Shown here: in pieces, positions 1 through 7,261 of the stretch | How positions within the stretch are numbered: the first letter of the stretch is position 1 | Layout: each line of letters opens with the position of its first letter | Assembly: GCA_964645625.1 (NCBI GenBank) | Contig: CAZYAI010000049.1 | Coordinates: forward strand, 1-16,878 | DNA: 16,878 bases | Source: AB-137-C09 sp964645625 | GTDB taxonomy: Bacteria; Pseudomonadota; Zetaproteobacteria; Mariprofundales; Mariprofundaceae | Direction of reading: 5' to 3' | Position numbers and translations under genes: made by a program | Notes under the pieces: model-generated | What the model was told of the DNA's origin: nothing | The model's input: only the letters and a program-made list of their open reading frames with translations | Database searches by the model: none

Positions 1-1734
1 AACTTGGCGCAAAGCTTAATGTCAGACTTACAGGCTGCCCATTGGTCAGAACAAAAGGCGCGGGCAAAGGTTTCAATTTGGAGTTCAGAGCAAACCAAAG
101 CACTATTAGCCGAGGGTAAGACCAATATCAGTGCCGTACGAATCCGAGCTGCTAACTCACTCAATATCGCTATGGAAGGCGGTGAGATGATTATTGCGAT
201 TGCTGAATGTGTAAGTAACCTGTTGGTTCGCAGAAGGGTAAGCAAAGGGCAAGCTGGATTTTCTGTATTTGATATAACACAACAATTTCACCATGTGGTC
301 TTTGATGAGTTCCATAGCATAGAAGCGCGTGGCTTTGGTCTTGCAGGAATATTTGCTAAGATGGTTACGCTTGAGCATAGCCGAGCCAAACTTAGTTTTC
401 TATCGGCAACCCCTATCAATATCACCCCTGTACTCACCAAGCTAGGCGTTGATAAGCAGCATATTAGCAAACTTGATGAACAGCTTGTGGATAATGGTCG
501 CGCTGTGCACGGTGATGTGCAATTAAGCTACACTACAGATTCACTCCCCACATTGTTACAAAAGCATATCAACGAGGTTTTGGCTGAAATAAAGGCTGGT
601 CGTCAAATTGTGATGATTTACAATAGTCTTGCCGAGTTGATGCGTGAACAATCAGACATTGCCAGCATACTAAAGCAACATGGCATCAACATGGCGGATT
701 GCCTCACGATTAATAGCGTCGACGATACCGACATGAACGCTAAGACCGCAACAGGCTTTTGTTGTGGTCGCCAGCACAACCCTTTGGATTTCAAGTTTTT
801 ATTGGCAACTGCCAGCGTCGAAATGGGGGTAACCTTCAAAACCAGGCTCATGTTTATCGAACCTGGCTTTTCACCCCTGAACTTCTTACAACGTTACGGA
901 CGGGTGGCACGTGGCGAACATCAAGGTGTTGTCTATTTAAGTTGCCAATCAAATTGTAAGCCTTGGTTGCGTCAATTACAATATTGGGTTGATCAACACC
1001 AAGGACAACGCGTAAGCATTACCAGTTTAAGCGACCAATTGAGTCAATCGTGTCAGACCACATTCAACAAGGATATCTGCGACCGTCATTTTGGGGAGCT
1101 GCCTAACCGAGCCTATTGGACTACAGGTTTATATTGGCAAGCAATGCTCAGTCATTTATCAACCAAGGGGCAAAAACGTCAGCACCTGCTTGAACATCAA
1201 AGCACATCCAGCCGTATGATTTATCAATTATTGGCGACAATCAAACAACTCCAAGGTGACGCTATGGTTGGTTCAATGATGATGGATTGGTGCAAACGGT
1301 TTGAGCAGCAGGCATTTATATTGCGTGATATTGCACAATGCGTGCGTGTTATCGAAGAAGGTGGTCATGCTCGCTACCCCTCAGTAATCTGGCTAAAACG
1401 TTCAACCGATATTTTGGAGCGTTTCATTCCGCAAGAGGGCGATGATGGTCAATATGAATTCCGTATTCGTGGTATGTTGGCGGATTATATATTGGATAAA
1501 AACAATTATATTCAAGATCAAATCGAAGTCTGTTTTCCTCACACACAAGAAACAGTGTTATTGGAAAACAACGCTGAATTGGTAAAACAATGGTGCCGAG
1601 AAATCGAAAACAGCCCTATGTGGGAGTATTACCCTGATGCCATGGAAGCAGCACAAAAACTGGTTCGGCTTACAGGTATTGTGGTGAGTAATGAGCAAGA
1701 TATTTCACTGGAATCAAGCAGCCTTATTCTCTGA
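1..1734 (+). CDS. cas3: Cas3-type CRISPR helicase, C-terminal fragment (5' truncated by window edge)
   Basis: ATP-dependent SF2 helicase of a type I CRISPR-Cas system, which unwinds and helps degrade DNA after recognition by the crRNA effector complex. The frame is open from the first base, so the real start lies upstream; the TTG at position 4 is not a convincing start. Counting from that TTG, visible motifs are the Walker B/DExH box DEFH at residues 101-104 (motif II), SATP at 134-137 (motif III), a motif V-like LATASVEMGV near 266, and QRYGRVAR at 296-303 (motif VI). The Walker A motif and any N-terminal HD nuclease must be upstream. No HD dyad is visible in the roughly 270 residues after motif VI, which argues against a C-terminal HD arrangement. 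cas4, cas1 and cas2 follow directly, which supports Cas3 over a general helicase. DEFH in place of DEAH reminds me of I-D/Cyano-type Cas3, but I cannot assign a subtype from this fragment. Confidence 0.85.
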   Translation, partial: NLAQSLMSDLQAAHWSEQKARAKVSIWSSEQTKALLAEGKTNISAVRIRAANSLNIAMEGGEMIIAIAECVSNLLVRRRVSKGQAGFSVFDITQQFHHVVFDEFHSIEARGFGLAGIFAKMVTLEHSRAKLSFLSATPINITPVLTKLGVDKQHISKLDEQLVDNGRAVHGDVQLSYTTDSLPTLLQKHINEVLAEIKAGRQIVMIYNSLAELMREQSDIASILKQHGINMADCLTINSVDDTDMNAKTATGFCCGRQHNPLDFKFLLATASVEMGVTFKTRLMFIEPGFSPLNFLQRYGRVARGEHQGVVYLSCQSNCKPWLRQLQYWVDQHQGQRVSITSLSDQLSQSCQTTFNKDICDRHFGELPNRAYWTTGLYWQAMLSHLSTKGQKRQHLLEHQSTSSRMIYQLLATIKQLQGDAMVGSMMMDWCKRFEQQAFILRDIAQCVRVIEEGGHARYPSVIWLKRSTDILERFIPQEGDDGQYEFRIRGMLADYILDKNNYIQDQIEVCFPHTQETVLLENNAELVKQWCREIENSPMWEYYPDAMEAAQKLVRLTGIVVSNEQDISLESSSLIL

Positions 1735-2239
1735 ACGGGTAGAGCGTCTGGAGTTACATGGTTTACACTTTCAGCATGTCAGCCTTTGCCACCGCCGAGC
1801 TTGGATGTATATGCATAAAATCAATTTCGCCCAGTGGCATAGTCGAGTGCAAACAGGCATAGCAAAACATTTAAGCAGTTATATGCGCGATCACTCCACG
1901 CAAGGATTATTGGGTCTGGCACCAGATCGAATTGATTGGCAGCAACACATTGTCTATGAAAACAAAGGAACAGGCGGGGCTTTTGAGGCATCAGCGAACC
2001 AAACAGCCTTTTATGCCGTGATGCTGTCCATCGCTACAGGTCACGTCTGGCAAGCATCCGTGCATGTATTAAGCACACGTCGCAAGCGTGTGGTTGATAT
2101 GGATGAAGCGCGATTAAACAAGCTTTGGCTAGCATCTGAACTACTGGAGAAATTATATATGCAAGATCATGTACCACCAGCAAATAAGATAACACTTTGC
2201 AGCAGTTGTTCGCTGGCGCAATTTTGTGGTTATGATTGA
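1691..2239 (+). CDS. cas4: Cas4 RecB-like nuclease of the CRISPR adaptation module
   Basis: Iron-sulfur nuclease that processes prespacers and helps PAM-dependent spacer choice together with Cas1-Cas2. The 182-residue length fits Cas4. The four cysteines expected for a 4Fe-4S cluster are visible: C33 in LCHRRAW, and C170, C173 and C179 near the C-terminus (CSSCSLAQFC). RecB-type active-site residues are D79 or D82, E90 and K92 (VYENK), with a QxxxY motif at Q104/Y108. The ATG at 1691 gives a 44-nt overlap with the end of cas3, and only a weak purine-rich stretch (ggtgag) precedes it. Translation is therefore probably coupled to cas3. A slightly different start is possible, but it must precede C33. 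The stop overlaps the cas1 start as TGATG. Confidence 0.88.
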   Translation: MSKIFHWNQAALFSERVERLELHGLHFQHVSLCHRRAWMYMHKINFAQWHSRVQTGIAKHLSSYMRDHSTQGLLGLAPDRIDWQQHIVYENKGTGGAFEASANQTAFYAVMLSIATGHVWQASVHVLSTRRKRVVDMDEARLNKLWLASELLEKLYMQDHVPPANKITLCSSCSLAQFCGYD

Positions 2240-3207
2240 TGGAAACCCTATTTGTCTCACGCGATGTCATGCTTAAACGCCGCGAAAATACGTTAAGCAT
2301 CCATGTGAATAATACGTGCAAATCATTCCCGATTGAAAGTATTCGGCACATTGTACTGCTCGCCGAAAGCCAGTTAAACTCAAAGCTTCTATGTTTGTGT
2401 GGTAAACACGCTACGCGCATTTCAATCTTTGACTATTATGGCTATTTCAAAGGTGCTTTTGAACCCATTAACGCCAATCCGTCTGGTAAAGTTAAATTAG
2501 CTCAAGCAAAAGTCTTAATGGATGATCAACGACGTATGCCATTAGCAAGAGAGATTGTGCATGCCGCAGGGCATAACATGCGTGCTAATTTGCAGTATTA
2601 CCTATACAGAGGCAATACCGCACTGGAAAGCTATGTAGCGCAGATGAATACATTGATGTCACGCATCACACATTGTAACGACACCGCCACATTAATGGGC
2701 ATCGAAGGTAATTTGCATCAGTGGTATTATACCGCATGGGCACACATCGACCCTGCATTGGAATTTGGCAAACGCATCCGCCGACCACCCAACAATCCAG
2801 TGAACTGCCTCATCTCATTTCTAAATCAACTGGTCTATACCGTAGTGCGCCATGAAACGTTCAAAACACATTTAGAAGAGACCTTTAGTTTGCTTCACTC
2901 CCCTGGTACAGGACGAGCGTCACTCAGTTTAGACCTTTCAGAGCCGTTTAAACCGCTACTAGCCGATATGTTAATTTTTAGGTTTTACCGTAAGAGCATG
3001 GTTCGTCATACTTGGTTTGATCAGCAAGACGGTGTTTGCCTACTGAGCGAGTTAGGGCGTAAACACGTAGCCGAACACTTTGCCCTTCGTTTGGAGGAAA
3101 AATATCAGGGTAAAACTTTTCGTGAATGGATTTACCGTGAAGCACTGAATATTGAACGGCATATTATGGATGTAGCCGAATACAACGCATTCAAACGGAG
3201 GGTATAA
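2239..3207 (+). CDS. cas1: Cas1 integrase
   Basis: Metal-dependent integrase which, with Cas2, inserts new spacers at the leader end of the array. I chose ATG 2239, overlapping the cas4 stop by one base (TGATG), rather than the in-frame TTG one codon earlier; this gives 322 residues, normal for Cas1. The N-terminus (METLFVSRDVMLKRRENTLS) is the usual beta-rich opening. Candidate metal ligands are E156 (MGIEGN), H220 (LLHSPGTGR) and E235 (LDLSEPFKP). The NPVNCLISFLNQLVYTVV block and the C-terminal part resemble subtype I-B (HMARI-type) Cas1 as I remember it. The gene is tightly coupled to cas4 upstream and cas2 downstream. Confidence 0.94.
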   Translation: METLFVSRDVMLKRRENTLSIHVNNTCKSFPIESIRHIVLLAESQLNSKLLCLCGKHATRISIFDYYGYFKGAFEPINANPSGKVKLAQAKVLMDDQRRMPLAREIVHAAGHNMRANLQYYLYRGNTALESYVAQMNTLMSRITHCNDTATLMGIEGNLHQWYYTAWAHIDPALEFGKRIRRPPNNPVNCLISFLNQLVYTVVRHETFKTHLEETFSLLHSPGTGRASLSLDLSEPFKPLLADMLIFRFYRKSMVRHTWFDQQDGVCLLSELGRKHVAEHFALRLEEKYQGKTFREWIYREALNIERHIMDVAEYNAFKRRV

Positions 3208-3510
3208 ATGTATATGGTGATGACCTACGACATTACAAAAAAAAGGACTCAGAAGTTTAAAAAACTGTTGGGAAAATATCTTGTTCACACACAATACTCT
3301 GTATTTACTGGCGATATTACAGAGGCTAAAGCCATAATTTTACGAAGGGAGGTAAGCCAACTCATGCGCCCAGGTGACCGCGTGACCGAAATAACGGCAG
3401 CCAATCGCCATAATATAGAAGTTCATCACATAGAAAAACACGACTCTGGCAAAGGTGAGGTCAAAAGAACCTCTGACCAAAAACACAAAACAGACTATGT
3501 TGTTTTATAA
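3208..3510 (+). CDS. cas2: Cas2 adaptation protein
   Basis: Small ferredoxin-fold protein that bridges Cas1 dimers in the spacer-integration complex. It has 100 residues; the beta1 strand MYMVMTYDIT carries the usual Asp at residue 8. A strong Shine-Dalgarno sequence (ggaggg) lies five to six bases before the ATG, which directly abuts the cas1 stop (TAAATG). The charged, Lys/Asp-rich C-terminal tail (about residues 78-96) is longer than in the smallest Cas2 proteins and probably flexible. It is the last cas gene before the leader and array. Confidence 0.92.
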   Translation: MYMVMTYDITKKRTQKFKKLLGKYLVHTQYSVFTGDITEAKAIILRREVSQLMRPGDRVTEITAANRHNIEVHHIEKHDSGKGEVKRTSDQKHKTDYVVL

Positions 3511-3628
3511 ACTTCGATCGGTAATGAAGTCAGAGCCACAAGGACATGACGCTTGTGTTATTAGTGTTTTGGTGCACATTTACCTTTTTGGTTCTCTACC
3601 TTTTCTTCAAAACGTTATAATATAACGG
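3511..3628 (+). promoter_or_regulatory. CRISPR leader with likely pre-crRNA promoter
   Basis: AT-rich 118-bp non-coding stretch between the cas2 stop and the first repeat. The opposite end of the array carries the degenerate repeat, so this is the leader side. A perfect TATAAT lies at 3616-3621, which would place transcription start near 3628, at the first repeat. The best -35 candidate (TTCTCT, 3592-3597, 18-bp spacing) is weak. A short inverted repeat, ACTTC/GAAGT, opens the leader at 3511-3530. The leader role is inferred from position; the -10 box is seen directly. Confidence 0.65.
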
Positions 3629-5939
3629 GTTACGAATCCCCATGAGGGGTTATGAGGTGAAGTAATGCCCACTTGTACAGTGTAATAATTCCGCGTTACG
3701 AATCCCCATGAGGGGTTATGAGCACGGCTAGAGCCAAAACAGAACGAAACAACTTGCTGGTTACGAATCCCCATGAGGGGTTATGAGATGGAAAAATGGC
3801 ATCGCGTAATGAGTTACGAGAATGTTACGAATCCCCATGAGGGGTTATGAGTGAGCAAAACGGAATCACACTGATTTCAAACAACGCGTTACGAATCCCC
3901 ATGAGGGGTTATGAGTGCCAAGTTGGCTATTCAAGACTGGAAGGCTTTAAGCGTTACGAATCCCCATGAGGGGTTATGAGANNNNNNNNNNNNNNNNNNN
4001 NNNNNNNNNNNNNNNNNNNNNNNNNNNNNNNNNNNNNNNNNNNNNNNNNNNNNNNNNNNNNNNNNNNNNNNNNNNNNNNNNTCCGCAGTTTTTGACTGAC
4101 AAAGAATCGTTACGAATCCCCATGAGGGGTTATGAGGTTACCTGCCACGGTTAAATCATTGGTGCAGGTGGCGTTACGAATCCCCATGAGGGGTTATGAG
4201 CAGTCATTAGTGCCGAGTGTGATCTATCGATGGTAAGTTACGAATCCCCATGAGGGGTTATGAGCCCGATTTCAGATGTAATGAAAAACTATTTATAAAA
4301 GTTACGAATCCCCATGAGGGGTTATGAGATTCACAGGTGATGGTTTAACAACAAACTTCACGTTGGTTACGAATCCCCATGAGGGGTTATGAGAATGATT
4401 GGCACGTTTATAACAACAGCAGTTTGACCGTTACGAATCCCCATGAGGGGTTATGAGTTCAGATTAAGGGCAATGTTAGCGGCATGGATATGCGTTACGA
4501 ATCCCCATGAGGGGTTATGAGCCATATATGCCGCCGCTGGTGCTATCAGAACTGCTGCGTTACGAATCCCCATGAGGGGTTATGAGTGTGAATAGCCAAC
4601 AGCACATCCCAAATGTTGCCAAGTTACGAATCCCCATGAGGGGTTATGAGATACACTGCCACTGCTTTTGCTGGTAATGCGCGCCCGTTACGAATCCCCA
4701 TGAGGGGTTATGAGAGCAGGCAAGGAATCATACGTTGACGGTGTTCGCAACAGTTACGAATCCCCATGAGGGGTTATGAGGCAAACAATCATTGATGCGA
4801 TGGACGCAGACAATCGGGTTACGAATCCCCATGAGGGGTTATGAGACTGGCGCGGGTTCTTCGCGTGAAATAAACCCGCTGGTTACGAATCCCCATGAGG
4901 GGTTATGAGCTGTGGCAACCAGCCATTCACGCCCGCTGTAGCGTACGTTACGAATCCCCATGAGGGGTTATGAGAACAACGGCACAGACTGGCATGCTGC
5001 TGATGCGCTGGTTACGAATCCCCATGAGGGGTTATGAGACCCGCCAAAACTGGCGCGACACGCCCGCGAAAAATGTTACGAATCCCCATGAGGGGTTATG
5101 AGATGGCGTTTAACACATCCACAATGTTAGCACTTGTTAGTTACGAATCCCCATGAGGGGTTATGAGCCCTTGGTTAGTGTGTCGCGAAATATAACGCGA
5201 CACGTTACGAATCCCCATGAGGGGTTATGAGTACTATCCGTAACTTCGTTACTGTAGGCGAAGGGGCAGTTACGAATCCCCATGAGGGGTTATGAGATTC
5301 TGGTCAAATGCCATTGGCTCCCACGTCCAGCAGTTACGAATCCCCATGAGGGGTTATGAGAAATCAACCGCAATTTCACGCCCAACTGTTGCTGATGTTA
5401 CGAATCCCCATGAGGGGTTATGAGAGACTACGATGGGTGCATACACGGATGGGTAGGTAATGTTACGAATCCCCATGAGGGGTTATGAGCTATCTTTTTT
5501 TGGGCAAATGGCGCAGTGCCAATGTGTTACGAATCCCCATGAGGGGTTATGAGAAAGCCATGCCCGAACTCCATCATAAAAACATACGTGGTTACGAATC
5601 CCCATGAGGGGTTATGAGGCCGACTATTGCGCTATCATTGATAGCGTGGCAATCGTTACGAATCCCCATGAGGGGTTATGAGACCGCGCCGAGCATTAAA
5701 AGTTCTTTCATTTCTTAAGTTACGAATCCCCATGAGGGGTTATGAGGTGGTCATCATGGCGAACAATGGTTGAGGAGTTCATAGTTACGAATCCCCATGA
5801 GGGGTTATGAGACACATGTTGCAACTTGTCAGGTAGTAGTCATCGGAGTTACGAATCCCCATGAGGGGTTATGAGATGCCCGGCACTTGCCTGAGCGTAG
5901 AGAGATGATGCGTTACGAATCCCCATGAGGGATTATTAG
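3629..5939 (+). CRISPR. CRISPR array: 35 visible 28-nt repeats, 36-38-nt spacers, one assembly gap
   Basis: Repeats of 28 nt (first half GTTACGAATCCCCA, second half TGAGGGGTTATGAG) begin at 3629, 3695, 3760, 3824, 3888, 3953, then after the gap at 4109 and onward about every 64-66 bases to 5912. The first 34 appear identical. The last (5912-5939) has two changes in its 3' half (G to A at 5932, G to T at 5937), marking the leader-distal end. Of 33 complete spacers, 20 are 36 nt, 11 are 37 nt and 2 are 38 nt. The repeat can form a short CCCC-ATGA-GGGG hairpin; Cas6-type cleavage at its 3' base would leave a 7-8-nt handle ending TTATGAG. Array and cas genes run in the same direction. Spacers start with A in about half the cases, but no base is fixed on either side, so the 28-nt boundary holds. 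Confidence 0.99.
3982..4081. other. Assembly gap of exactly 100 N inside the CRISPR array
   Basis: One hundred Ns lie between the repeat ending at 3980 and a partial spacer that runs into the repeat at 4109. The 128 bases between those two repeats do not fit a whole number of repeat-spacer units (one extra unit would need about 100, two about 165). The length is therefore most likely a placeholder for unknown size, caused by repeat collapse during assembly. Spacer order across the gap and the total spacer number are unknown. Confidence 0.97.
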
Positions 5940-5940
5940 G

Positions 5941-5966
5941 AAGGGCACACACGCAGGTGTGCCCTT
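5941..5966. terminator. Hairpin between the CRISPR array and rpoH (possible terminator)
   Basis: A perfect 10-bp inverted repeat, AAGGGCACAC / GTGTGCCCTT, with a 6-nt loop starts two bases after the last repeat and ends 24 bases from the rpoH stop. No T-run follows it on either strand, so it is not a classic intrinsic terminator. It sits where two convergent transcripts meet and may end or protect the 3' ends of pre-crRNA and rpoH mRNA. Confidence 0.5.
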
Positions 5967-5989
5967 ACATATTAAATAAGAAAAAGATC

Positions 5990-6814
5990 TTACGCGGCGG
6001 CAGAGCTTAAACAATCCTTCATTTTCGCCATTGCGCGTTTTTCTAACTGACGCACACGTTCGATGGAAACACCCAAATCATCGGCTAAGTCTTTTAACGT
6101 TACCGCAGGATCAGATAGATGACGCTGCATGATGATATAACGATCGCGTTCGGATAGTGACTGTAGGGCTGTACGCAATAAATCTTCTTGGTGTGTACTC
6201 CAATCTGATTCGATTGCCTGCTCTTCGGGTGATGCCAAATCTCCAGCAAGCGTATCTACTACAGACTCGCCTTCTCGCTCTACATCCAGTGATAAATCAC
6301 GCTGCAAAAAGGCTGCTGCAACTTCTTGGTACTCGTTACCATTTACACCGTATTCAGCACCGACCTCATGCGCCTGCGTGCCATCCATTGCAGCAATGGT
6401 GTTACGTGCTTTTTGCAAGCCTGCAAAAATACGCCGTTGCAATTTGTTGGTACCGAGTTTGACGATGCTCCAAGAGTGAAGAATGAAATCATGAATGGAA
6501 GCGCGAATCCACCAAGAGGCATAGGTCATCAGACGGAAGCCGCGATCAGGGTCAAAACGCTTGACTGCGTGCATTAACCCCATCGTTCCTTCTTGAACCA
6601 AATCCATCTCTTGTAGCCCAAAATGACGATACTCACGGGCAATAGCGGCGACACCAGGTAGGTTAGCAACCACCAGTGTACGCGCTGCTTCACGATCAGC
6701 ATTATTATGCCACAAACGTGCCAGGCGCGTCTCTTCTTCACGAGAAAGTGGATCTACTTTACGAACATCACGGTAAAAAAGGGAAAGACTATTGGTATCT
6801 ATAGCATGGGACAT
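5990..6814 (-). CDS. rpoH: RNA polymerase sigma-32 family heat-shock sigma factor
   Basis: Alternative sigma factor directing RNA polymerase to heat-shock promoters. The 274 residues fit RpoH (E. coli 284). Region 2 is clear: DLVQEGTMGLMHAVKRFD around 71-88, then the promoter-melting block FRLMTYASWWIRASIHDFIL at 93-112 and SIVKLGT at 116-122. Region 4.2 has a helix-turn-helix at about 240-262 (LKDLADDLGVSIERVRQLEKR). The ATG at 6814 is backed by GGAGGT six bases upstream. The RpoH box, normally close to QRKLFFNLR, reads QRRIFAGLQ at 126-134, so the FFNLR core is not conserved. The gene appears monocistronic, with its own sigma-70-like promoter at 6869-6897, and converges on the CRISPR array. 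Confidence 0.9.
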   Translation of the reverse strand: MSHAIDTNSLSLFYRDVRKVDPLSREEETRLARLWHNNADREAARTLVVANLPGVAAIAREYRHFGLQEMDLVQEGTMGLMHAVKRFDPDRGFRLMTYASWWIRASIHDFILHSWSIVKLGTNKLQRRIFAGLQKARNTIAAMDGTQAHEVGAEYGVNGNEYQEVAAAFLQRDLSLDVEREGESVVDTLAGDLASPEEQAIESDWSTHQEDLLRTALQSLSERDRYIIMQRHLSDPAVTLKDLADDLGVSIERVRQLEKRAMAKMKDCLSSAAA

Positions 6815-6861
6815 GGGGCAACCTCCAAGTTCACAAATACTGGGTAAGCTTTGCTATGCGC

Positions 6862-6897
6862 TTTGATGATTATACATCAAATATATGGCATAAACAA
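6862..6897 (-). promoter_or_regulatory. rpoH promoter with inverted repeat around the -10 box
   Basis: On the minus strand, TTGTTT (6892-6897) and TATAAT (6869-6874) are separated by 17 bp, a strong sigma-70 match about 55 bp from the rpoH start. The -10 hexamer is flanked exactly by a perfect 7-bp inverted repeat, TTTGATG / CATCAAA (6862-6868 and 6875-6881). A second inverted repeat, CTTATGA / TCATAAG (6900-6906 and 6919-6925), lies just upstream of the -35 box. The promoter call is firm; operator function is inferred from symmetry only. Confidence 0.7.
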
Positions 6898-6966
6898 GAC
6901 TTATGAACATCATCCACATCATAAGCGTGGCGTGTTAACCTGTCGCGACTAAAAAGGTGAAAAACG

Positions 6967-7002
6967 AAAAAATCCGATCATGAAAACATGACCGGATTTT
7001 TT
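6967..7002 (-). terminator. Intrinsic terminator of the tRNA-Lys/tRNA-Glu unit
   Basis: A 16-bp stem with a single mismatch (AAAAAATCCG.TCATG / CATGA.CGGATTTTTT) and an AAAA loop begins three bases after the 3' CCA of tRNA-Glu in the direction of transcription. The T-rich arm gives the usual U-tract. It is symmetric enough to work on both strands. Confidence 0.85.
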
Positions 7003-7005
7003 AAA

Positions 7006-7082
7006 TGGCGTCCCCAAGGGGATTCGAACCCCTGTTACCGCCGTGAAAGGGCGATGTCCTAGGCCGACTAGACGATGGGGAC
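7006..7082 (-). tRNA. tRNA-Glu (anticodon TTC)
   Basis: The minus strand folds as a 77-nt cloverleaf with a 7-bp acceptor stem (GTCCCCA / TGGGGAC), an anticodon arm CGCCC-TTTCACG-GCG containing TTC, a T arm AGGGG-TTCGAAT-CCCCT and an encoded CCA end (7006-7008). TTC reads GAA and, with modification, GAG, so this tRNA could serve both Glu codons. Confidence 0.97.
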
Positions 7083-7097
7083 TAGCGACGGCGGCGA

Positions 7098-7125
7098 ACT
7101 ATATGGCTCGCCAAGTCGTTGTCAA
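7098..7125 (-). promoter_or_regulatory. Promoter of tRNA-Glu
   Basis: On the minus strand, consensus TTGACA (7120-7125) is followed after 16 bp by TATAGT (7098-7103), then by a GC-rich stretch (TCGCCGCCG). Start would fall near 7091, leaving a leader of about 8 nt. The GC-rich discriminator is typical of stable-RNA promoters under stringent (ppGpp) control. The 12 bases TAAGTGTTGACA are identical to those of the tRNA-Lys promoter. Confidence 0.65.
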
Positions 7126-7134
7126 CACTTAAGA

Positions 7135-7210
7135 TGGTGCGCCCACTTGGACTCGAACCAAGGGCCCACGGATTAAAAGTCCGCTACTCTACCAACTGAG
7201 CTATAGGCGC
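7135..7210 (-). tRNA. tRNA-Lys (anticodon TTT)
   Basis: The minus strand folds as a 76-nt cloverleaf with acceptor stem GCGCCTA / TGGGCGC (one G-U pair), a D arm AGCTCAGTTGGTAGAGT, an anticodon arm CGGAC-TTTTAAT-CCG containing TTT, a T arm with GGTTCGAGTCC and an encoded CCA (7135-7137). It lies 52 bp upstream of tRNA-Glu in the same orientation, and read-through to the shared terminator is likely. Confidence 0.97.
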
Positions 7211-7261
7211 GTATCTTAAGAACACATCAGGTTTGAGAACAAGCCCTCTGTGCGGCGCGGA

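Noticed and set aside
2034..2420. 128-residue open frame antisense to cas4/cas1
   Set aside because: It overlaps two well-supported cas genes and shows no recognisable domain.
3788..3823. Spacer containing ATGAGTTACGA, similar to a repeat end joined to a repeat start
   Set aside because: Spacer length is a normal 36 nt and the match is only 11 bases, so recombination between repeats is not needed to explain it.
3966..4154. Open frame crossing the run of Ns in the array
   Set aside because: It exists only because Ns are read through; its ends are CRISPR repeats.
6815..6861. RNA thermometer in the rpoH 5' UTR
   Set aside because: I could not find a convincing stem that sequesters the GGAGGT site within this short leader.
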